From contig NZ_JAVQLW010000001.1 in assembly GCF_031822435.1 (NCBI RefSeq), forward strand, positions 1,495,501 to 1,559,500: a stretch of DNA of 64,000 nucleotides, written 5' to 3'. Shown here in pieces: positions 45,919 through 55,623 of the stretch. The position numbers and the translations under genes are program-made. This DNA comes from Paracoccus sp. MBLB3053 (GTDB taxonomy: Bacteria; Pseudomonadota; Alphaproteobacteria; Rhodobacterales; Rhodobacteraceae). The notes below the pieces were generated by a model, which was not told where the DNA came from, made no database searches, and worked only from the letters and a program-made list of their open reading frames with translations. Numbering within the stretch: position 1 is the first letter of the stretch; every line of letters starts with the position of its first letter.

Positions 45919-46585
45919 CGAACGGCGCGAATTGTCCGTCACGACCGCGATGTGATGGGATTCGGCCACCGGGCGCGAGCCGCCGGGGAAACCCTGCCCG
46001 TATCCTCCCTCGGGCCTTGGGGCCCTCTGCGAAGCTGTGCCGCCTTCGGTCCGGCCGCGGATCAGTCCATCAGATCCTCTTCTCGATCAGAAGGGATCTG
46101 ATCCGGTCCATGCGTTCAGTCGATGGAGGCTCGGAATCCAGCAGCCAAGCCCATGTCTCTCAGCCGTGACGAAGCTGGCCCCGGGAATGTCGGCTTCGAT
46201 CAATCGACCCTGCTTCACGGGATGCGCTGAAGATGATGCGTCCTGCGGGGGGCGAATTTCGGCATCGTGGCGCCAGCGAGAAGCGCGGCTTCGGCGGTGA
46301 GCTTTCAGCGTCTTTTGCCCGTCGACTGCGAGCGGAGCTATGAAGGGCATGGGCGTCTGGATACGGCCAGCAAGCAAGGTTGGGCCGGCAAATCAGCCGC
46401 TTCGGCAGGCCATAGCTCCGCTTTCAATGGATGGCATGGGGGGATCGGAATAGAACCAAGGCCCAGCCGCTCCTCCCTTCGCGAACCAAAGCGGGCAACT
46501 GCCCGGGCGATGGGGGCATGCCTGCCTGTTTTCGCGACGGGAAAGTCCCCAGGCGAGGGTGTGCCCTTCGCCTGGGGCCGCATCG
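45919..46585. other. 667-base gap without a recognisable gene
   Basis: The gap between the SDR gene and the convergent sulfatase gene. It contains an inverted repeat ATCAGATCC-N16-GGATCTGAT at 46069-46102 that could act as a terminator-like structure. The remaining short frames have no family resemblance, and the composition looks like decayed coding DNA. Confidence 0.6.
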
Positions 46586-48961
46586 TTATTTCAGTTCGAC
46601 GACGACCTGCGCAAGCTCGCCCTCAAAGTCGAAGGGGGCTTGGTAGTCCGTGGTGACCGCAGTTCCGGTATCCGTTCCGATGTCCTGGTTTTCCGAGAGA
46701 GAGTATTTGAACGGCGTCGTCTTTTCGATCGTCCCGGAACCGGCTGGCTGACCATCGACCGTCAGGGTCACGGTTCCGCTCTTGCCCATCTCTTCCCCAC
46801 CTTCATAGGCAAACTCCATCATCAGCTCGTGCTCGCCGGCTGGAACGGTTGCATCGCTTTCGACGGAATAGAACTCGACGTCGATATAGTTATGCGCGGC
46901 CTTCAGCTTGCCGTCCTTGAGATAGAATGCCCAGCCGCCGGTATTGCCGCCCTGAGTGAAGATCATCCCGTTGGCGTTTTCGTCGACCGTCACCTTGGCG
47001 GTCACGCTGAAGGACTTGTTCTTGAGGTCGGGGGCAGAGGATTCCGGCAAGCCTGCCATCACGCCCTCATAGGTGAAGCTCGTGCGGTCGCCTGCGAGGT
47101 TCGGCTTGCCGGTGGCTTCGGCGCTGAAACGTTCGGCGCCGCGCCAGTCAAGCGGCAGTGCCTTGTTCTTCGATGCCTCGGCCCACCACAGCGCCTTCAG
47201 TTCCTCCAGCTTTTCCGGGTTCTCGGCCGCGATGTTCCTGGCCTGGCTGAAATCTTCCTCGAGATTGTAAAGCTCCCATTCGGCGGTCATCGGATCGAAT
47301 TCGCCGCGCACCGGGTCCCAGGGCTCGAAGGCCAGCGAGGCTGCCCACCATCCGTTCTGGTACATGCCGCGGTTCACGAACATCTCGAAATACTGGCTGG
47401 TCCGAACCTCATCGGCATCGGCATCGCCGAGCACGCTCAGGAAACTTTTGCCCTGGATCGGGGTCTGGGCAGTTCCGTTGACGCTGCGAGGCTCGGGGAT
47501 ATTCGCAGCTTCAAGGATGGTCGGCGCAATGTCGATGACATGCAGGAACTGAGTCCGGACCTCACCGGCATTCTGGAAGCGGGCCGGCCATTTCACGATC
47601 ATCGGGTTGCGCACGCCGCCAAGGTGGCTCGCGACCTGCTTCGTCCACTGGAAGGGGCTGTCCACCGCCCATGCCCAACCGGCGGGGAAGTGGTTGAAAT
47701 GCAGCTCGGTCCCGATCTCGTCCATCCGGTCAAGCATGTCATCCGCCGTCATCAGATAGGCGTTGAAGAAGGCGTTTTCGTTCAGCGTGCCTTCAAAGCC
47801 GCCCTCGGCCGATGCGCCGTTGTCGCCCACGATATAGATGATCATCGTGTTGTCGGCATCCGGCAATGTCTTGACGTAGTCAAGCACGCGCCCGACCTCG
47901 TAATCCACCTGTTCGCCATAGGCGGCGAAAACCTCCATCATGCGGGTGTAAAGCCGCTTCTGGTCGTCGTTGAGGCTATCCCAGGCGGGCAGGCTGTCGG
48001 GGCGCGGCGTCAATTCGGCATTCGCCGGGATGATGCCGCGTTCCTTCTGCCGCTCGAAGGTCTGTTCGCGATAGACGTCCCAGCCCATGTCGAACTGACC
48101 CTTGTATTTGTCGATCAATTCCTTTGGGGCCTGATGCGGAGCATGGGTCGCGGCGGGCGCGAGATAGGCAAACCAGGGTTTGTCGGGCTGGATCGCCTCG
48201 AGCTTCTTCAGCCAGCTGATGGTATGATCGGCAAGATCCGTGCTGAGATAATAGCCTTCCTCATTGGGTGTTCCGATCGGGGTCTGGTTCTCGAACAGGT
48301 AAGGCCGGATCTGGTTGGTGTCGCCCGCCATGAAGCCGTAGAAATAGTCAAAACCCAGCCCGTTCGGCCAATGGTCGAAAGGCCCCATCGCGCTGGTCTC
48401 GTAGATCGGCGTGTTATGATTCTTGCCGATCCAGGCGGTGATATAGCCGTTCTGGCGCAGGATTTCGGCGACCGAGGCGGTATCCTTGGGAATGACGCCG
48501 GTATAGCCATCATATCCAGTTGCAAGTTCGGTGATGACACCTGTCCCGGCCATGTTGTGGTTGCGTCCCGTCAGCAGCGCAGCGCGTGTCGGCGAGCAAA
48601 GGGCGGTGGTGTGGAAACGCGTGAAGGTCAGCCCTTCTTCGGCCAATGCGTCCATGGCCGGTGATGGAACGCCGCCGCCGGTCACGTCGAACTGACCGAA
48701 GCCCACATCGTCCAGCAGGACAAGAAGAACGTTCGGTGCACCCTCGGGTGCGGTGATCGGCGCGGGAAATTGCGCCGGATCGGCATTGAGATAGGTCGTT
48801 CCCACATTGCCGCGAAACTTCTGCTCCGCATAAGGCAGTGTGACCTGCCCGCTTTGAGCGCCGATCGGAAGATCCGTCTCTTGTGCGCCAACGGATGGGG
48901 CGATGCCCATCACCATCATAGGCAAAGCGAGAATGAAATAGGGTAACCTGGACTTGTCCAT
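46586..48961 (-). CDS. Secreted arylsulfatase, formylglycine type
   Basis: A 791-residue sulfatase. A signal peptide covers residues 1-26 (ALPMMVMGIAPSVGAQ). The sulfatase signature CSPTRAALLTGR places the cysteine that becomes formylglycine at residue 122. Metal-binding LLDDVGFG lies at about 82-89 and IVGDNGASAEG further on. After the catalytic domain there is a beta-sandwich-like C-terminus of about 200 residues (SVTAKVTVDENANG... ending DFEGELAQVVVELK). It should release sulfate from sulfate esters in the periplasm. The maturation enzyme is not encoded nearby. Confidence 0.9.
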   Translation of the reverse strand: MDKSRLPYFILALPMMVMGIAPSVGAQETDLPIGAQSGQVTLPYAEQKFRGNVGTTYLNADPAQFPAPITAPEGAPNVLLVLLDDVGFGQFDVTGGGVPSPAMDALAEEGLTFTRFHTTALCSPTRAALLTGRNHNMAGTGVITELATGYDGYTGVIPKDTASVAEILRQNGYITAWIGKNHNTPIYETSAMGPFDHWPNGLGFDYFYGFMAGDTNQIRPYLFENQTPIGTPNEEGYYLSTDLADHTISWLKKLEAIQPDKPWFAYLAPAATHAPHQAPKELIDKYKGQFDMGWDVYREQTFERQKERGIIPANAELTPRPDSLPAWDSLNDDQKRLYTRMMEVFAAYGEQVDYEVGRVLDYVKTLPDADNTMIIYIVGDNGASAEGGFEGTLNENAFFNAYLMTADDMLDRMDEIGTELHFNHFPAGWAWAVDSPFQWTKQVASHLGGVRNPMIVKWPARFQNAGEVRTQFLHVIDIAPTILEAANIPEPRSVNGTAQTPIQGKSFLSVLGDADADEVRTSQYFEMFVNRGMYQNGWWAASLAFEPWDPVRGEFDPMTAEWELYNLEEDFSQARNIAAENPEKLEELKALWWAEASKNKALPLDWRGAERFSAEATGKPNLAGDRTSFTYEGVMAGLPESSAPDLKNKSFSVTAKVTVDENANGMIFTQGGNTGGWAFYLKDGKLKAAHNYIDVEFYSVESDATVPAGEHELMMEFAYEGGEEMGKSGTVTLTVDGQPAGSGTIEKTTPFKYSLSENQDIGTDTGTAVTTDYQAPFDFEGELAQVVVELK

Positions 48962-49163
48962 TGCTGCAAACTCCGTGGTTCAAGCCATGATAGGAAAGTC
49001 AGTGCACAATGAATTAACGCGGAAACGGAAAGTCTTTCAAGTTCTTCGGCGCCCGCACCTGACCTGCCACCTGCACCGTTCAGCGTTGAACTTGAACCCA
49101 CGTGAAGCTGTCACGCCAAGGCATTCCTTGCGTGCCGCAAAGGTAGGGAAAGCGAACGGTTCA

Positions 49164-49594
49164 TGAAACCAGGTCAAGCCTTGCGGGCGCGGGATGGACT
49201 GGCGTGCCCGATAGTCGGGGCGTGCGAAAGCCGCTACTTCCAGTTGGGGTCCCACCGGCAGCGCAATCAGGTGTTGGCTCAGTCGGATCGCGTAATCGTA
49301 GCGGTCTTCGGGCGAGGTCCGACAGTCGCCCTTCGCTGCTGATCTCGATCCTGACCTCCGGGTCGTCCCGGTTGCGACACCACCGGCCAGGGGATGCCCC
49401 GCGTCGCCGGAACGCTCGATCTGTCGCGCACGACGCCGGAGGGCGGTTCCCCGAGGGTGCGGATTTCCTCGATCCGGTTGCCGACATGCTGGAAACTCGG
49501 CCGCAGCGAGGCAAGCAGCTGTTCGACAGGCGCAATTGTCCTCGTAGGCGACCGGAATGAAGGTCAAAAGATCGCCGAGCAGTTCGCGGTCCAT
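49164..49594 (-). pseudogene. Decayed LysR-family regulator
   Basis: On the minus strand the start MDRELLGDLLTFIPVAYED is a LysR N-terminus, but the helix-turn-helix is gone. About 50-60 residues are missing before EQLLASLRPSFQHVGNRIEE, which is the linker region. EVRIEISSEGRLSDLA and RLSQHLIALPVGPQLEVAAF follow in other frames and match the LysR effector domain (subdomain hinge). The end (RARQSIPRPQGLT) is then cut off. The several frame changes and the internal deletion mean no product. Its intact relative is at 54638. The gene is divergent from the Tat hydrolase, a normal LysR layout. Confidence 0.75.
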
Positions 49595-49794
49595 CTCGTG
49601 CTCCCGTTCTGGTTTCGTGAAGTTTCCGGCGGCGCGGTTCAGGGTTGTCTGGCGCATTCTGCCGCAGATGCGGTTGGATTGCGCTCTCAATGATGAATCT
49701 GGCTCATGGCCGGGATAAGCCAGAAGTGCCTTATCTGGCCGTGAGCGCGGCTCCAGATTGGAATGCAGAACGCATATCCGCATCGGAGCAACCC

Positions 49795-50880
49795 ATGACC
49801 GACACGACCACGAATACTGAACCCCGCAACCTTGGGCGGCGCGACCTGCTGCTGGCCGCAGGTATCGGCGCAGCGGCACTTGGCGTGGCCACGCTGAGCG
49901 CGCAGGACGCATTGGCCCAAGCCGCAACCGACTGGGACAAGACCTTCCCGCAAAGCGACCGCGTCGAGCATCGGAAGGTCAGCTTCACCAATCGCTACGG
50001 CGTTGCACTGGTGGGTGATCTCTACCTGCCGACGGATCGCGGCGCGGCCACGCTTCCGGCCTTGGCAGTCGCGGGGCCCTTCGGCGCCGTGAAAGAGCAG
50101 GCAGCCGGGCTTTACGCGCAGGAGATGGCCGAACGCGGCTTTGCGGCCCTGGCCTTCGACCCATCCTATATCGGCGAAAGCGGCGGCGCGCCGCGCTACG
50201 TCGCTTCGCCTGACATCAATACCGAGGACTTCATGGCGGCTGTCGACTTCCTTGGCCTGCACGAGGCGGTCGATCGCGAACGGATCGGCATCCTCGGCAT
50301 CTGCGGCTTTGGCGGCATGGCGCTGAATGCAGCCGCGCCGGACAAGCGGGTCAAGGCGGTGGCCGTGACCTCGATGTATGACATGTCACGGGTGATGGCA
50401 CGGGGCTACTACGACGCAATGACCGAAGCACAGCGCAGCGAGGCCTTGGCCGCGATGAGCCGGCAGCGCTGGGAAGACGCAGCCTCGGACGCGCCGCCCG
50501 CGCTGGCAGGCGGACTGCCAGACACGCTGGACGGCATCGATGATCCGGTGATCACCATGTATCACGCCTATTACAAGACCCAGCGCGGCTATCATCCACG
50601 CTCACTGAACTCGAACGGAGGATGGAACGTCACTTCGGCCATGTCCTTCATGAACATGCCGCAATTGACCTATATCCACGAGATCTCGCCGCGCCCGATG
50701 CTCATCATTGCCGGTTCCGAGGCGCATTCCCGTTATTTCAGCGAGGATGCCTATGCGGCTGCGGCCGAGCCGAAGGAACTCGTGATCATAGACGGCGCCA
50801 ATCACGTCGACCTCTATGACCAGAAGGACATCATTCCCTTCGACCGCCTGCAGGCTTTCTTCGATGGCCATCTCGCGTAA
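49795..50880 (+). CDS. Tat-exported alpha/beta hydrolase, dienelactone-hydrolase-like
   Basis: A 361-residue protein. A twin-arginine signal (GRRDLLLAAGIGAAALGVAT, about residues 14-33) ends near ALAQAA. The nucleophile region GILGICGFGGMAL has Cys in the nucleophile position, as in dienelactone hydrolases, instead of Ser. The His is in DGANHVDLYDQ. It is divergent from the decayed LysR gene. The start at 49795 gives the complete Tat signal, while the longer frame runs through non-coding DNA. A fragment of a second copy lies at about 59389. Confidence 0.8.
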   Translation: MTDTTTNTEPRNLGRRDLLLAAGIGAAALGVATLSAQDALAQAATDWDKTFPQSDRVEHRKVSFTNRYGVALVGDLYLPTDRGAATLPALAVAGPFGAVKEQAAGLYAQEMAERGFAALAFDPSYIGESGGAPRYVASPDINTEDFMAAVDFLGLHEAVDRERIGILGICGFGGMALNAAAPDKRVKAVAVTSMYDMSRVMARGYYDAMTEAQRSEALAAMSRQRWEDAASDAPPALAGGLPDTLDGIDDPVITMYHAYYKTQRGYHPRSLNSNGGWNVTSAMSFMNMPQLTYIHEISPRPMLIIAGSEAHSRYFSEDAYAAAAEPKELVIIDGANHVDLYDQKDIIPFDRLQAFFDGHLA

Positions 50881-51643
50881 CAGCATGGCCGGCCTCCGAC
50901 TTGCAGGTGCAGGGGGGCGTGAGCGCCCGGGCCGAGAGAGGCATAGCCACCTTTGCTAAATGAGCGACAATTCCGAAGCCCCGCCGAATTCGGTGGGGCT
51001 TCATGCATGCTGGGTCACCAGCATTTCGTCGGTCGCAGAGCCGATTGCCAGCCGCGATGACGTTGGTCCGGCGCCGCGACCACCGCATCGACCTGGGTCT
51101 GCGCATAGAGGTGCCAAGTGCAATTGTATTCGGTACGGCCATGGCCGGTGGCGGATCGGGCATGGTGCTTTCGTCGTAATGGGGCTGCCGCATGCCGGGT
51201 CTCAGCGCCGAACAGGATGCAGTTTTGACCACCCCGCCTGCCGGGAAGCTGCTGGCGATCGAATTCGCCAGGGGCGAGAGAGAAACTTGGTGCCTGTCAG
51301 AAGTCGAAGCGCCGCGCGTTCGGAAAGAAGGATCTGCGCCGTCGCGCGCCAGGTCGCCAGCCTTGGGCATCAGAGGCTGGCCCGCGAGGCTGGGCCGCCC
51401 CTAGCGTCCCTTGACCAGCCGTTAATTGGAGCCGCGCGACAAGGCGCTGAGCACGAATGCGGGTGCTGACCTTGCCATCGACGCGGGGATGAATCAGCGC
51501 CCGTTCAGGAAATCACTAAGCGGAAGAAGCAGGAAAACCCAACTGAATAGCCAGGCGGGGCAAAGGTGATCTGCGTCACTCGGATCCTCGCCTTCGCTGT
51601 TTCCGCGAAAGCGGTCGTCATGGGGTGCGGTTCCTTCCGGATG
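50881..51643. other. 763-base region with decayed coding DNA and a hairpin
   Basis: No intact gene. A long hairpin with G-T pairs, GAAGCCCCGCC / GGTGGGGCTTC around GAATTC, lies at 50975-51002. On the minus strand a frame ending SATDEMLVTQHA stops just before it and could be the end of a lost gene. Its family is not recognisable. The rest shows no promoter or repeat that I can support. Confidence 0.55.
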
Positions 51644-52324
51644 TCAATTTCGGGCCACCCGGTGCCTGAGCCAGACAATGCCGCCATCGAGGATCTCGGT
51701 TGATAGAAGCTCAAGCGAGACAGGCTTCGTCTCCCGCTCATGGTCATAAATGACCGGGATGCCGCGTTGTCCGTCGAGCACGGGAAGGATCAAGGTGCTG
51801 GTCTGGTCGATAAGGTTCGCACCGAGAAACGCGCCGTTGATCTGCCCTCCACCTTCCAGCAGCAATTGCTTCGCCCCGAATCCGGCGGCTATCCGCGACA
51901 GCGCCCCGGATATGTCGTCTCCATGAGGCCCGGAGAACACAACCGAGACCCCTTGCGCCGAGAGTTGCGCGACATGAGCTTCGGAAACCTGCTCCGAGAC
52001 AACCAGGACAAGGTGATCCCCATCGATCTCGCCCGTCTCGGGTCGCAAGCGGCCCTGCCGGTCGAAACAGATGCCAAGGGATCGGCCGCCCGGCTTCATC
52101 ATGCGGTCAATCCGAGCCCCCGCCACAGGAGCCAGTTGGGGCTCGCCAACCGGCAGATGATCTTCCATTGTTCGGCGACCCACGATCCAGCCGTCCGAAC
52201 CGAGCCGTTCTGCCACGCTTTCGTAAAGGTCGACCAGCGCTGGGCCGGAAAAGGGCCAACGCTCAGCCACGATCCGCCCGTCCAGAGACGTGACCATGTG
52301 GCAGATGATTTCTGGTTTTTGCAT
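51644..52324 (-). CDS. RibD C-terminal domain / dihydrofolate reductase-fold protein
   Basis: A 226-residue reductase-like protein with MVTSLDGRIV at the N-terminus, WIVGRRTMEDHL, and LLLEGGGQINGAFLGANLID, the landmarks of the RibD C-terminal reductase family. These proteins use NADPH on pyrimidine or pterin-like or other substrates; a riboflavin role is unlikely away from rib genes. It is transcribed in the same direction as the cupin gene 361 bases upstream, with a hairpin between them. Its substrate is unknown. Confidence 0.8.
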   Translation of the reverse strand: MQKPEIICHMVTSLDGRIVAERWPFSGPALVDLYESVAERLGSDGWIVGRRTMEDHLPVGEPQLAPVAGARIDRMMKPGGRSLGICFDRQGRLRPETGEIDGDHLVLVVSEQVSEAHVAQLSAQGVSVVFSGPHGDDISGALSRIAAGFGAKQLLLEGGGQINGAFLGANLIDQTSTLILPVLDGQRGIPVIYDHERETKPVSLELLSTEILDGGIVWLRHRVARN

Positions 52325-52684
52325 TGGTGAAATTGGCCTGGCTTGAAGTTGTTAGGCCCGCAGCGGATTGGCGCTTTCCGGGATCTCCCTGAGGATAGCC
52401 CGAGGACGGACCAGCAATTATCCCCGGATATTCGCGAGCACCGATGAGCGGTTTTCACAAGTCAGGCGTTTCCTGCGAAATTGCCCTGCCCGGCGGGCAC
52501 CGTCCACTGCATCCCCTTCGTTTCGTGCTGGCCCCCTGGGTTTCTCGTGATGGGAAAAGGGGCCGAATGGGCGGACCTCGTCGCCTCCGGAAGCGGACTT
52601 TTTCGCCGGATACGGACCCGAGGGGGCACCGGATGCGGACGAGCGCAGCGCCGGATGTGCCGGGGCCACTGGCCCCGGCTCGGA
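52325..52684. other. 360-base gap with a strong hairpin
   Basis: No gene. GCCGGGGCC-ACT-GGCCCCGGC at 52659-52679 is a perfect 9-base stem starting six bases after the cupin stop codon (minus strand), without a T-run. The rest must hold the promoter of the RibD-like gene, but no clear promoter was seen. Confidence 0.6.
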
Positions 52685-53080
52685 TCAGCCTTCATACTCC
52701 TGATCCGAGACATGCTCCATCCAGGTGACGGATGTGCCGTCGATACTTTCCTGTATGGCGATGTGGCTCATTGCGGTGTCGGAAGAGGCGCCATGCCAGT
52801 GCTTTTCTCCCGCCGGGAACCACACGATGTCTCCTTGGGCTATCTCCTCGATCGGTCCGCCTTCACGCTGGACGCGACCGCGACCGAAGGTGACGATAAG
52901 CGTCTGACCGGCCGGATGCGTATGCCAGGCGGTGCGCGCGCCCGGTTCGAATGTGACATGTGCGCCTGCGGTCCGTCCGGGCTCTTCTGCAGCGAAGAGC
53001 GGATCGACGCGGACGGTCCCGGTGAACCAGTCTTCGGGGCCCACCATCGACACAGCGGTGCCTGAGCGAGTGATTTTCAT
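52685..53080 (-). CDS. Cytoplasmic cupin, paralogue of the exported cupin at 56660
   Basis: A 131-residue single-domain cupin. [13 protein letters not shown] carries the HxH motif, [13 protein letters not shown] the second motif, and the end [15 protein letters not shown] is shared in form with the exported paralogue. Such cupins often occur with carboxymuconolactone-decarboxylase-fold proteins, and some are annotated as mandelonitrile lyase-like. The start at 53080 has AGGAGA; an upstream Met would overlap the oxidoreductase stop. It is the last gene of a minus-strand run that also holds the CMD protein and the oxidoreductase. Confidence 0.82.
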   Translation of the reverse strand: MKITRSGTAVSMVGPEDWFTGTVRVDPLFAAEEPGRTAGAHVTFEPGARTAWHTHPAGQTLIVTFGRGRVQREGGPIEEIAQGDIVWFPAGEKHWHGASSDTAMSHIAIQESIDGTSVTWMEHVSDQEYEG

Positions 53081-53103
53081 GGAGGATCTCCTTTCATGCG
53101 CGG

Positions 53104-53742
53104 TCATGCGCGCAGCTTTTCGAAACGGTAGACAAGCGCGGGGCCGCCGGGCTGAACATAGGCCAGCTCAACGGTCGCCATGGCAAAGGGCTCGATGAAG
53201 CGGGCATTCCTTAGCCCGCCAGTTTCCAGTGCCTCGAAGCCAATGTCGCGGATCAGCGCTGCCGCGGTCTGCTTCGCGCCCAGATCGTCACCACAAACGA
53301 ACACCTGCGGGGCGAAGGCTTGCCCCTTGCGGGCAAAGACCGGGGCGAAGCTCTCGGATGGCGTGGTATTGAAGCAGGAAACCCAGCGGGCCTGCGGGCG
53401 CATCCGGGCGAGTTCCTCCGCTCCGCTCGTCGTCATGCCGACGACCATTTCAGTGTTGGCGTCATTCAGGGGAAGACTGCAATTGAGTATCACCTGACCG
53501 GCGAGATCTCCGGCCTGCGACAACACGTCCTGAACCCGGGACCAGTGGACCGCCAGCAGGATCGCATCCGCCCCGGCGGTTGCCTTGGCGATGGAACCAT
53601 GGCGCGCGCCGCTTTCGTCCGCAAGCCGTTCCAATTTCGCCTTGTTCCGGGAATAGGAAAACGTCACGTCGTGTCCGCAGGCAGCCCAGAGGCGGCCCAG
53701 CTTTGCACCCATCAGCCCCGATCCGACAATGCCGATCTTCAT
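53104..53742 (-). CDS. NADP-dependent oxidoreductase, F420-NADP reductase-like fold
   Basis: A 212-residue dinucleotide-binding protein. The N-terminal Rossmann motif is [20 protein letters not shown], with FSYSRNK after the second strand suggesting [16 protein letters not shown] and [13 protein letters not shown] follow the Npd/COG2085 family. It sits 25 bases after the CMD gene and 23 bases before the cupin gene, all on the minus strand. The reaction is not known; short members of this family often accompany small redox genes. Confidence 0.82.
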   Translation of the reverse strand: MKIGIVGSGLMGAKLGRLWAACGHDVTFSYSRNKAKLERLADESGARHGSIAKATAGADAILLAVHWSRVQDVLSQAGDLAGQVILNCSLPLNDANTEMVVGMTTSGAEELARMRPQARWVSCFNTTPSESFAPVFARKGQAFAPQVFVCGDDLGAKQTAAALIRDIGFEALETGGLRNARFIEPFAMATVELAYVQPGGPALVYRFEKLRA

Positions 53743-53767
53743 GCCTCGTCTCCTTGCGGTGAAGGCG

Positions 53768-54529
53768 TCATTGCGTTCGGCTCTCGAAGACCTCTTTGGC
53801 TACCGGCAGCGCCGAAAAGACCTTGGGCCATCCAGCGTAGAATGCGAGATGGGAAAGCATGGCTCCGGCTTCTTTCTGGGTCAGGCCGTTATCCATGGCG
53901 CGGTTCAGGTGGAAGGTCATCTGTTCGGGTTGGCCCGCAGCGATAAGCGCGGCCACCGTGACCATGCTTCGGTCACGCGGCGCGAGGTCCGGGCGAAGCC
54001 AGAGATCAAGAAACAGCAGTTCGCGCGTGGTGTCCACGACCCCGATGCTGACGGCGCTATATTGACCGCTGACAAGTTTCTCGCGGGCGGCCTCGGCCTC
54101 TTGGTTCAACGGCAGCAGTTCGGGTTCCGGAGCGGGAAGATCGGCGACCGCGATGCCTCGCGCCTCGAACACAGGGGCCATGGCCTCTGCCGCGGCAGTG
54201 GCATTTCCCCAGCCGGTGTAAAACGCCAGATGCGTGATGGTTTCGGACAATTCGGCGGGCGTGACGCCGGAATCGAGCGCAAGCGCGCCAAAGGGGGAAA
54301 GGTTTTCCGCCTCGTGGCGAGTCATCAGTGCCGCGAAGGTGACAAGTGACCGATCCCGCAGCGAAAGCGCTTCGCCGGTCCAGATGGTGCCAAACAAATC
54401 TTCCTTTGAATAGGCCTCGAGCGCGGGAGAAACACGCCCGACCGCATCCGGAAGTGTGATTGCGATGTCCTGCGCTGCAGCGCCAGTGGTGAACAGGGCC
54501 AGGGCCGAGGCGGCAATAGATGTCTTCAT
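53768..54529 (-). CDS. Exported tandem carboxymuconolactone-decarboxylase-fold protein
   Basis: A 253-residue protein with a signal peptide (MKTSIAASALALFTTGAAAQ) and two copies of the CMD/AhpD fold. The first has LRDRSLVTFAALMTRHEAEN and ITHLAFYTGWGNATAA. The second has PRDRSMVTVAALIAAGQPEQ and LSHLAFYAGWPKVFSA. The CxxC of AhpD peroxidases is absent from both, so it is closer to the CMD-like group than to a peroxidase. It is probably periplasmic. It leads a three-gene run with the oxidoreductase and the cupin. Confidence 0.85.
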   Translation of the reverse strand: MKTSIAASALALFTTGAAAQDIAITLPDAVGRVSPALEAYSKEDLFGTIWTGEALSLRDRSLVTFAALMTRHEAENLSPFGALALDSGVTPAELSETITHLAFYTGWGNATAAAEAMAPVFEARGIAVADLPAPEPELLPLNQEAEAAREKLVSGQYSAVSIGVVDTTRELLFLDLWLRPDLAPRDRSMVTVAALIAAGQPEQMTFHLNRAMDNGLTQKEAGAMLSHLAFYAGWPKVFSALPVAKEVFESRTQ

Positions 54530-54637
54530 CGGGTAGTCCTTTCATGGATTGCGGCTTACCCCGATGATTTGGCAAATAAGCTGCCAAACTTAATGCCCGA
54601 GACGGTCACGCCACTCATGACCCTGGTTCATGAACGA

Positions 54638-55567
54638 CTATCCGCGCTGCCTCAGAGCCTCCAATATTACCTCGAAGGCCGAAGACGGCCGCTGGCGGCT
54701 CGGATAATAGAGATGGAGTCCCGGGAAATAGGGGCAGAACTCGTCGAGGCATGTCTTCAGTTCGCCCGAAGCCAGATGACCTTCAGCCAGACGTTCCGGG
54801 ATCAGCGCCAGCCCGTGCCCGTCCTTTGCGGCACGCATGACCGGGTTGATCGTGTTGAAACTGGCCTGTCCCTGGACCTTGACCCGGATCTCGTTGCCAT
54901 CCTTGTCCTCGAATTCCCATGCATATAGCGCCCCATGCGTGGAAAGGCGAAGATTGACGCAGCGGTGGTCGGCAAGGTCCTGCGGCGTCTGGGGCACACC
55001 AGCCGCCTCGAAATAATCCGGAGCGCCGACGCAGATCATGCGTTCGTCGGGTCCGATCCTCACCGCGATCATGCCCTCGCTGACCTGATCTCCATAGCGC
55101 ACGCCGGCGTCGCATTGGGACGCCGCAAGGTCTGTATAACCGTAGTCCATGACGAGTTCGATATTGACCGATGGATACTGCTGCAGCACCGGCGAGAGCT
55201 TCGGCCAGAGAATGGTATCGATCGCGTATTCGGTTGAAACGATCCGCACCGTTCCCGTCGGCTGATCCCGGGCATCGTTGAGCGCCCTAAGCCGCGCCTC
55301 GATCTTTTCGAAAGCCGGATTGAGCGTCGCGAGCAGGTCTTCACCCTCCAGCGTCGGCGCGACCGAGCGTGTCGTGCGCGTCAGCAGCCGCAGCCCGAGC
55401 CGTTGCTCGAGGCCCTTGATCGTGTGGCTGAGCGCCGATTGCGAGACGTTGAGCCGGGCGGCGGCGCGGGTAAAGCTGCGCTCTTCCGCTACGGCAGCCA
55501 GCGCAATGAGGTCGTTGATATTTTCGCGCAGCATGAGGGAGGCCTTGATCTGGTGCTCGAGGATCAT
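54638..55567 (-). CDS. LysR-family transcriptional regulator
   Basis: A 309-residue LysR protein. The helix-turn-helix is AEERSFTRAAARLNVSQSAL (about residues 27-46) and the linker is RLLTRTTRSVAPTLEGEDLL. The effector domain follows (GTVRIVSTEYAIDTILWPKL, then DAGVRYGDQVSEGMIAVRIG). Within its strand it sits between the PQQ-type dehydrogenase and the CMD gene, so it may control both sides. The ATG at 55567 has AAAGGGA; a second Met at 55534 is also possible. A 13-base palindrome lies 31 bases upstream. The effector is unknown. Confidence 0.9.
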   Translation of the reverse strand: MILEHQIKASLMLRENINDLIALAAVAEERSFTRAAARLNVSQSALSHTIKGLEQRLGLRLLTRTTRSVAPTLEGEDLLATLNPAFEKIEARLRALNDARDQPTGTVRIVSTEYAIDTILWPKLSPVLQQYPSVNIELVMDYGYTDLAASQCDAGVRYGDQVSEGMIAVRIGPDERMICVGAPDYFEAAGVPQTPQDLADHRCVNLRLSTHGALYAWEFEDKDGNEIRVKVQGQASFNTINPVMRAAKDGHGLALIPERLAEGHLASGELKTCLDEFCPYFPGLHLYYPSRQRPSSAFEVILEALRQRG

Positions 55568-55597
55568 GTCAGGTCCCTTTCAGGATATATGCGCATG

Positions 55598-55610
55598 ACT
55601 CATGGAGTCC
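55598..55610. promoter_or_regulatory. Palindrome GACTC-ATG-GAGTC before the LysR gene
   Basis: A perfect 5+3+5 inverted repeat in the 56-base gap upstream of the lysR start. It could be an autoregulatory site, though it does not have the T-N11-A form usual for LysR proteins. Confidence 0.4.
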
Positions 55611-55623
55611 ATCAATTATGCGG

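Noticed and set aside
46069..46377. A possible transposase remnant in the gap before the sulfatase
   Set aside because: The frames have a decayed look, but no segment matches a transposase family that I can name.
46559..48664. A 701-residue open frame on the plus strand
   Set aside because: It is antisense to the sulfatase, whose signature and signal peptide are unmistakable.
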